Source: Rhodobacter sp. (lineage in GTDB: Bacteria > Pseudomonadota > Alphaproteobacteria > Rhodobacterales > Rhodobacteraceae). Taken from it: DNA of 10,447 nt. The position numbers were made by a program, and so were the translations under genes. Shown here piece after piece: positions 7,449 through 10,447 of this stretch. The notes beneath the pieces were generated by a model. It saw only the letters and a list, made by a program, of their open reading frames with translations, searched no databases and was not told the origin of the DNA. The stretch's first letter is position 1, and each line of letters opens with the position of its first letter. Where the stretch lies: NCBI GenBank assembly GCA_013824045.1, contig PNND01000462.1, positions 1-10,447 on the forward strand, given 5' to 3'.

Positions 7449-7904
7449 ATGACCACCGCCAACACCCCCGCCGAAGATGAAGCCCCCGCCACCCAGCCCC
7501 CCGGCTGGGACGCCTTCACCGCCCCCGATCTGGCGCTGTTCGAACAGCTTGCCCATGGCGCGGTGATCTCCCTGCCCCAACCTTGGCGCGACATCGCCAC
7601 CAAAGTCGCCCTGCGCATCGTCGATTTCCCGCCCGATGACATGCTCGAGGCGATGGACATGACCGATCCCTATGAACTGACCGGCCTCTACGAAGGCACG
7701 CCGCTCACAGAGAAATCGGTGATGGATCAGCCCGACCATCCCGATATCGTCTGGCTCTTCCGCCGCCCGATCCTCGAGGAATGGATAGACCGCGGCGATG
7801 TGGGCCTTGGCGATCTGATCACCCATGTGGTGATCCACGAATTCGCCCATCACTTCGGCTGGTCGGATGACGATATTGCTGCCATCGATCCGTGGTGGGA
7901 ATGA
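7449..7904 (+). CDS. Small zincin-like metallopeptidase family protein (HExxHH)
   Basis: This 151-residue cytoplasmic protein belongs to the minimal zincin family (formerly DUF1025) typified by Thermus TTHA0227 and Acidothermus Acel_2062. It ends in VVIHEFAHHFGWSDDDIAAID. HEFAHH (residues 130-135) supplies the HExxH zinc ligands and general-base Glu131, and FGWSDDD is the usual downstream block. The family core begins around residue 24. The first 20 residues are a Pro/Ala/Glu-rich, probably disordered extension, longer than many relatives have. LTGLYEGTPLTEKSV and a predicted beta-strand IVWLFRRPILEEW precede the active site, as in the family. AGGAAAGG about 9 bases upstream supports the ATG at 7449. 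The gene is divergent from gltX with a 91-base shared promoter region. Substrate and even proteolytic activity are not established for most members. Confidence 0.88.
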   Translation: MTTANTPAEDEAPATQPPGWDAFTAPDLALFEQLAHGAVISLPQPWRDIATKVALRIVDFPPDDMLEAMDMTDPYELTGLYEGTPLTEKSVMDQPDHPDIVWLFRRPILEEWIDRGDVGLGDLITHVVIHEFAHHFGWSDDDIAAIDPWWE

Positions 7905-7939
7905 CCGCTCCCGAAACGCCATTCTCAAAATGAGTGCAG

Positions 7940-7966
7940 GGCGGATGTGCACCAGCGCACATCGCC
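7940..7966. repeat. Hairpin downstream of the zincin gene
   Basis: GATGTGC (7944-7950) and GCACATC (7957-7963) form a perfect 7-bp stem with a 6-base loop. GGC (7940-7942) and GCC (7964-7966) extend it past one bulged G. It starts 35 bases after the zincin stop and no T tract follows. It could be a terminator-like or RNA-stabilising element. A smaller stem, GGCCT/AGGCC (7983-7995), follows before the next gene. Confidence 0.5.
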
Positions 7967-8026
7967 TGACTTAACCGTGACTGGCCTGACAGGCCCGCCC
8001 CCCTATCCTTTTGAATAGTCTAACCC

Positions 8027-8032
8027 AGGAGG
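8027..8032 (+). promoter_or_regulatory. Consensus ribosome binding site choosing the ATG at 8038
   Basis: AGGAGG, a full Shine-Dalgarno, lies 5 bases before the ATG at 8038. The frame also has an ATG at 8011, but that start would place the Tat twin-arginine motif further inside the protein and has no such site. This decides the start of the MBL-fold hydrolase. Confidence 0.85.
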
Positions 8033-8037
8033 ATGCC

Positions 8038-8967
8038 ATGACGACCCTGTCCCGCCGCCACGCGCTGCTCGCCGGTGCCACCCTTCCCTTCGCCGCCCCC
8101 GCCCTGCTCTCGGCCCGCCCGGCCTTGGCCGCCGCACCGCTGCAAGGCGCGGCCACAGCCCAGTTCAACCGCGCAAAACTTGGCGCTTTCGAGGTAACGA
8201 CAATCCTCGCCGGCAGCCGCGCGGGCGACAAGCCGCAGGAAACCTTCGGCATGAATGTCAGCCCCGAGGAATTCGCCGCCGCCTCCGCCGCGAATTTCAT
8301 TCCCGCCGACAAGAGCGTCAGCTTCTTCACCCCCGTCGTGGTGAACACCAGCGCGGAACTGGTGCTGTTCGACACCGGCCTTGCGGCCGATGCCACCACC
8401 GCCGCACTGGCCAGCGCCGGGATCACCCCCGATCAGATTGATATCGTGGTGCTGACCCACATGCATGGCGACCATATCGGCGGCCTGTCCAATGACGCGG
8501 GCGCAGTCACCTACGCCAATGCCCGCTATGTGACGGGTGCCACCGAACACAACAACTGGTCCACAGCCGCAAACGAAGGCTTCGACGCCAAGGTCAAACC
8601 GCTGAACGATAAGTTCACCTTCCTCGATGATGGCGGGGCCGTGGTCTCGGGCATCACCGCCATGGCCGCTCCGGGCCACACGCCGGGCCATTTTACCTAT
8701 ATGCTGGAGAGTAACGGCGCACGGATGGCGATCCTTGCCGACACGACCAACCATTACGTCTGGTCGCTGGCCTATCCCGATTGGGAAGTGCGCTTCGATC
8801 AGGACAAGGCACAGGCCGCCGCCACGCGCCGCACCATCCTCGGCATGCTCGCCACAGACAAGATCCCCTTCGCGGGCTATCACATGCCCTTCCCCGGCGT
8901 GGGCTTTGTCGAGACGAACGGCGACGGCTTCCGCTACGTCCCGGCCAGCTATCAGCTGCTGCTCTGA
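8038..8967 (+). CDS. Tat-exported metallo-beta-lactamase-fold hydrolase, methyl parathion hydrolase-like
   Basis: This 309-residue secreted or periplasmic metallohydrolase starts with a twin-arginine signal peptide. SRRHALLAG is at residues 5-13, then a hydrophobic Ala/Leu stretch, with likely signal peptidase cleavage after ARPALA (residue 31). The binuclear metal site of the MBL fold is complete: His141-x-His143-x-Asp145-His146 in LTHMHGDHIGG, His214 in GHTPGH, Asp235 in LADTTNH, and His282 in GYHMPFPG. GHTPGHFTYMLES and the C-terminal FPGVG...GDGFRYVPASY resemble what I recall of methyl parathion hydrolase (GHTPGHTTYVVES; FPGIG...GKGYRFVPVNY). That subfamily includes organophosphate hydrolases and lactonase-like enzymes. 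The true substrate cannot be told from sequence; lactone or ester hydrolysis is a reasonable guess. Translation starts at AGGAGG-spaced ATG 8038, and a 13-bp hairpin follows the gene. Confidence 0.92.
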   Translation: MTTLSRRHALLAGATLPFAAPALLSARPALAAAPLQGAATAQFNRAKLGAFEVTTILAGSRAGDKPQETFGMNVSPEEFAAASAANFIPADKSVSFFTPVVVNTSAELVLFDTGLAADATTAALASAGITPDQIDIVVLTHMHGDHIGGLSNDAGAVTYANARYVTGATEHNNWSTAANEGFDAKVKPLNDKFTFLDDGGAVVSGITAMAAPGHTPGHFTYMLESNGARMAILADTTNHYVWSLAYPDWEVRFDQDKAQAAATRRTILGMLATDKIPFAGYHMPFPGVGFVETNGDGFRYVPASYQLLL

Positions 8968-8972
8968 TCCAA

Positions 8973-9002
8973 CGGGGGAGGGGGCAACGGCCCCCTCCCC
9001 CG
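8973..9002 (+). terminator. Strong GC hairpin terminator after the MBL hydrolase gene
   Basis: A perfect 13-bp stem (CGGGGGAGGGGGC at 8973-8985 with its complement at 8990-9002) closes on a 4-base AACG loop, 5 bases after the stop codon. The tail is C-rich with only a short TTT further on, as is common for terminators in GC-rich genomes. It should separate this gene from the downstream kinase. Confidence 0.8.
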
Positions 9003-9050
9003 CACCCCCTCCTCTTTCCCCAGTCGAAGAGCGGTTGCCCGACCCCGGGC

Positions 9051-9062
9051 GTTAGCGCTATC
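9051..9062. promoter_or_regulatory. Candidate LacI-family operator upstream of the sugar kinase
   Basis: GTTAGCGCTATC contains the perfect 8-base palindrome TAGCGCTA (9053-9060) centred on GC. It extends to a near-palindrome with one mismatched pair. LacI-family sugar regulators often use sites of the TTAGCGCTAA kind. It sits 60 bases before the kinase start, where an operator would be expected. No regulator gene is in the window, so this is a prediction. Confidence 0.4.
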
Positions 9063-9067
9063 GTCGC

Positions 9068-9094
9068 GTCGGCGCCTCGTTTGGAGGCACCGAC
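9068..9094 (+). repeat. Imperfect 11-bp hairpin in the kinase gene leader
   Basis: GTCGGCGCCTC (9068-9078) and GAGGCACCGAC (9084-9094) pair with a single C/A mismatch around the loop GTTTG, 27 bases before the start codon. It could be a leader structure influencing translation or RNA stability, or a binding site. No known riboswitch motif is recognisable around it. Confidence 0.5.
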
Positions 9095-9121
9095 CCGCAT
9101 CGATCAGGGGAAAAGCAGCAG

Positions 9122-10090
9122 ATGTCTGAAAACACACCCGTTTTGCAGCAAACCCCGATCCTGACGCTGACGCTGAACCCGGCGCTGGATATGGCAACAT
9201 CGGTGCCGCAGATGGTGGCTGATGAGAAACTGCGCTGCTCGGAACCCCAGCTTGATCCCGGCGGCGGCGGCCTGAATGTCAGCCGCGCGATCCATGCGCT
9301 GGGGGGGGAATCCCTCGCCCTCGTGGCGCTTGGCGGCCTCACCGGCGATAGGCTGGCCGTGCTGATCCGGCGCGAAGGCGTGATGTTTCTGGGCATCACC
9401 GGCCCCGGCGAAACCCGCCAGAGCCTGACGGTGAACGAGGCCGCCACCGGCCGCCAATACCGCTTCATGCTGCCCGGTCCGGTCTGGACAGAGGCCGATC
9501 AGGACCGCGTCTTCATGCTCTTGCGCGCGGCAGGCAAACCGGGCGGTTTCGCCGTGATCTCGGGCAGCCAACCGCCCGGCGTGCCTATGGATTTCCCCGC
9601 CCGCCTTGCCGCCTCCATGGCCGGAATGCGCGTGGTGCTGGATACTTCAGGTGCCGCCCTCACACAGGCCGTGACCCATCCCATTCCCGGGCTCGATCTC
9701 TTGCGCATGGATGGCGAAGAGGCCGAGTCGCTGGCGGGCCACAAGCTCGACACCCGAACCGACACCGCCGATTTCGCCCAATCCCTTGTCGCGCGGGGCG
9801 TGGCGCGGAAGGTCGTCGTGGCGCGCGGGGCGGATGGGTCGGTGCTGGCCGATGCCACCCGCCGCATCTTTGCCAAGGCCCCGAAGGTCACGGTGAACTC
9901 CAAGGTCGGCGCAGGCGACAGCTTCGTCGGTGGCTATATCCTCGCCCTTGCCCGCGGCCAGTCCGAGGCCGAGGCGCTGGCCCAAGGCGTGGCCGCCGCC
10001 GCCGCCGCCGTCATGTCCGCCGCCACAGACCTCTGCCGCGCCGAGGACGTGGCCCGCCTCCTGCCCGAGGCAGTGGTCAGCACCGTCTGA
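9122..10090 (+). CDS. pfkB: PfkB-family sugar-phosphate kinase, closest to 6-phosphofructokinase II (Pfk-2)
   Basis: This 322-residue cytoplasmic ribokinase-family enzyme probably phosphorylates fructose-6-phosphate or a related hexose phosphate with ATP. The N terminus LTLTLNPALDMATSVPQ, KLRCSEPQLDPGGGGLNVSRA (residues 36-56) and TRQSLTVNEAATGRQYRF resemble recalled E. coli Pfk-2 (KLRC...PGGGGINVARA, TRQNLHV, QYRFVMPG) more than FruK. FruK carries a GKG in place of the PGGGG run. The catalytic base is Asp266 in KVGAGDSFVGGY, the PfkB signature 2. ISGSQPPGVP also fits. The NxxE-type motif, KPNQKE in E. coli, reads RMDGEE here (195-200), so the Asn is replaced by Asp. The ATG at 9122 has only a loose AGGGG about 11 bases upstream. 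The gene stands alone, with a candidate operator in its leader. Exact substrate (6-PFK, 1-PFK or tagatose-6-P kinase) is inferred. Confidence 0.88.
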   Translation: MSENTPVLQQTPILTLTLNPALDMATSVPQMVADEKLRCSEPQLDPGGGGLNVSRAIHALGGESLALVALGGLTGDRLAVLIRREGVMFLGITGPGETRQSLTVNEAATGRQYRFMLPGPVWTEADQDRVFMLLRAAGKPGGFAVISGSQPPGVPMDFPARLAASMAGMRVVLDTSGAALTQAVTHPIPGLDLLRMDGEEAESLAGHKLDTRTDTADFAQSLVARGVARKVVVARGADGSVLADATRRIFAKAPKVTVNSKVGAGDSFVGGYILALARGQSEAEALAQGVAAAAAAVMSAATDLCRAEDVARLLPEAVVSTV

Positions 10091-10203
10091 CCGCCCCGCC
10101 ACCTCGACGGCGTTCATAATTGTTGCCGAAAGGGCAATCCGTCGTCCATCCTTCGCATAAAATCGCCAGACTGCACCCGCACCCACCCGAGAGGGACGTT
10201 CCG

Positions 10204-10447
10204 ATGCGCCTGCTTCTGCCCTTGCTCCTGCTCGCCCCCCTTGCTGCTACCGCGCAAGAGGAAACGCGCCTCAAGGTCCTCAGCTTCAACATCTGGTATG
10301 GCGGCGACCAAGTCAGCTTCGCCAAGGTGATCGAGGCGATCCGCCTCTCGGACGCCGATATCGTGGGCTTGCAGGAACCCGACGGCCGCACCGCCGAAAT
10401 CGCCGCCGCTGCAGGCTATCCGTATGTCGATACCCGCCGCCACATCC
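10204..10447 (+). CDS. Secreted endonuclease/exonuclease/phosphatase-family protein, 3' end cut off
   Basis: Only the first 81 residues are visible before the window edge. MRLLLPLLLLAPLAATAQ is a Sec signal peptide with probable cleavage after the AAATA-Q region (about residue 18). The mature part opens with RLKVLSFNIWYGG and continues to ADIVGLQEPDG. This is the start of the EEP (DNase I-like) fold, with the metal-binding pair Asn29 (SFNIW) and Glu58 (LQE). Export to the periplasm or outside argues for an extracellular nuclease or phosphodiesterase rather than DNA repair. AGAGGG about 8 bases upstream supports the ATG at 10204. The 113-base gap from the kinase gene holds no clear terminator, so co-transcription is possible. 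Confidence 0.85.
   Translation, partial: MRLLLPLLLLAPLAATAQEETRLKVLSFNIWYGGDQVSFAKVIEAIRLSDADIVGLQEPDGRTAEIAAAAGYPYVDTRRHI

Noticed and set aside
7358..7660. N-terminal extension of gltX by about 100 residues
   Set aside because: GluRS begins a few residues before RFAPSPTG, and the extension overlaps the divergent zincin gene and has shadow-type composition.
7389..7952. Minus-strand frame of 187 codons opposite the zincin gene
   Set aside because: It overlaps the HEFAHH gene antisense, and its His/Gly-rich product shows no family motif.
10123..10137. Small inverted repeat TTGCC/GGCAA after the kinase gene
   Set aside because: The stem is only 5 bp and has no T tract, too weak to call a terminator or operator.
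10158..10163. TAAAAT as a -10 element for the EEP-family gene
   Set aside because: No -35 match lies at 16-18 bases; the nearest TTGCCG is about 29 bases upstream.
1..10447. Mobile element, prophage, CRISPR, defence or toxin-antitoxin island
   Set aside because: No direct repeat array, transposase, integrase, tRNA attachment site or composition break of gene size is visible. The content is housekeeping or common chromosomal genes.

Overview
The window is a gene-dense, GC-rich (clearly above 60% by eye) stretch of chromosome from an alphaproteobacterium. It most resembles the Rhodobacteraceae (Rhodobacter/Paracoccus/Gemmobacter type). This rests on the strong G/C preference at third codon positions, the order gcvT-gcvH-gcvP behind a tandem glycine riboswitch, a short zinc-less GluRS, and AT-rich palindromes standing out in GC-rich intergenic DNA. 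I cannot name a genus from the sequence alone.

Minus-strand block (1-7357). Read in the direction of transcription this holds gltX (glutamyl-tRNA synthetase), a MATE-family efflux transporter, then a leader with a two-aptamer glycine riboswitch, and gcvT, gcvH and gcvP. GcvP runs off the left edge and lacks roughly its last 90 residues. The three gcv products, with lipoamide dehydrogenase encoded elsewhere, form the glycine cleavage system. This splits glycine into CO2, NH3 and methylene-tetrahydrofolate and is switched on by glycine through the riboswitch. gcvT appears to start at a TTG codon behind a strong Shine-Dalgarno sequence. Three back-to-back inverted repeats lie between gcvH and gcvP.

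Plus-strand block (7449-10447). Divergent from gltX are a small HExxHH zincin-like protein and a Tat-exported metallo-beta-lactamase-fold hydrolase resembling methyl parathion hydrolase, which ends at a perfect 13-bp terminator-type hairpin. Then come a PfkB-family sugar-phosphate kinase closest to E. coli Pfk-2, and the start of a secreted endonuclease/exonuclease/phosphatase-family protein cut by the right edge. The leader of the kinase gene holds a LacI-type near-palindrome and an 11-bp imperfect hairpin. These plus-strand genes do not form an obvious pathway and look like separate transcription units.

I see no CRISPR array, tRNA, rRNA, insertion sequence, phage gene or defence system, and nothing that requires a wholly new system. 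The points most worth checking are the riboswitch expression platform with its duplicated 9-mer, the NxxE-motif change in the kinase, the variant signature motifs of GltX, and the palindrome cluster inside the gcv operon. No gene-free stretch exceeds 300 bases except the gcv leader together with its riboswitch (4201-4554), which is annotated.
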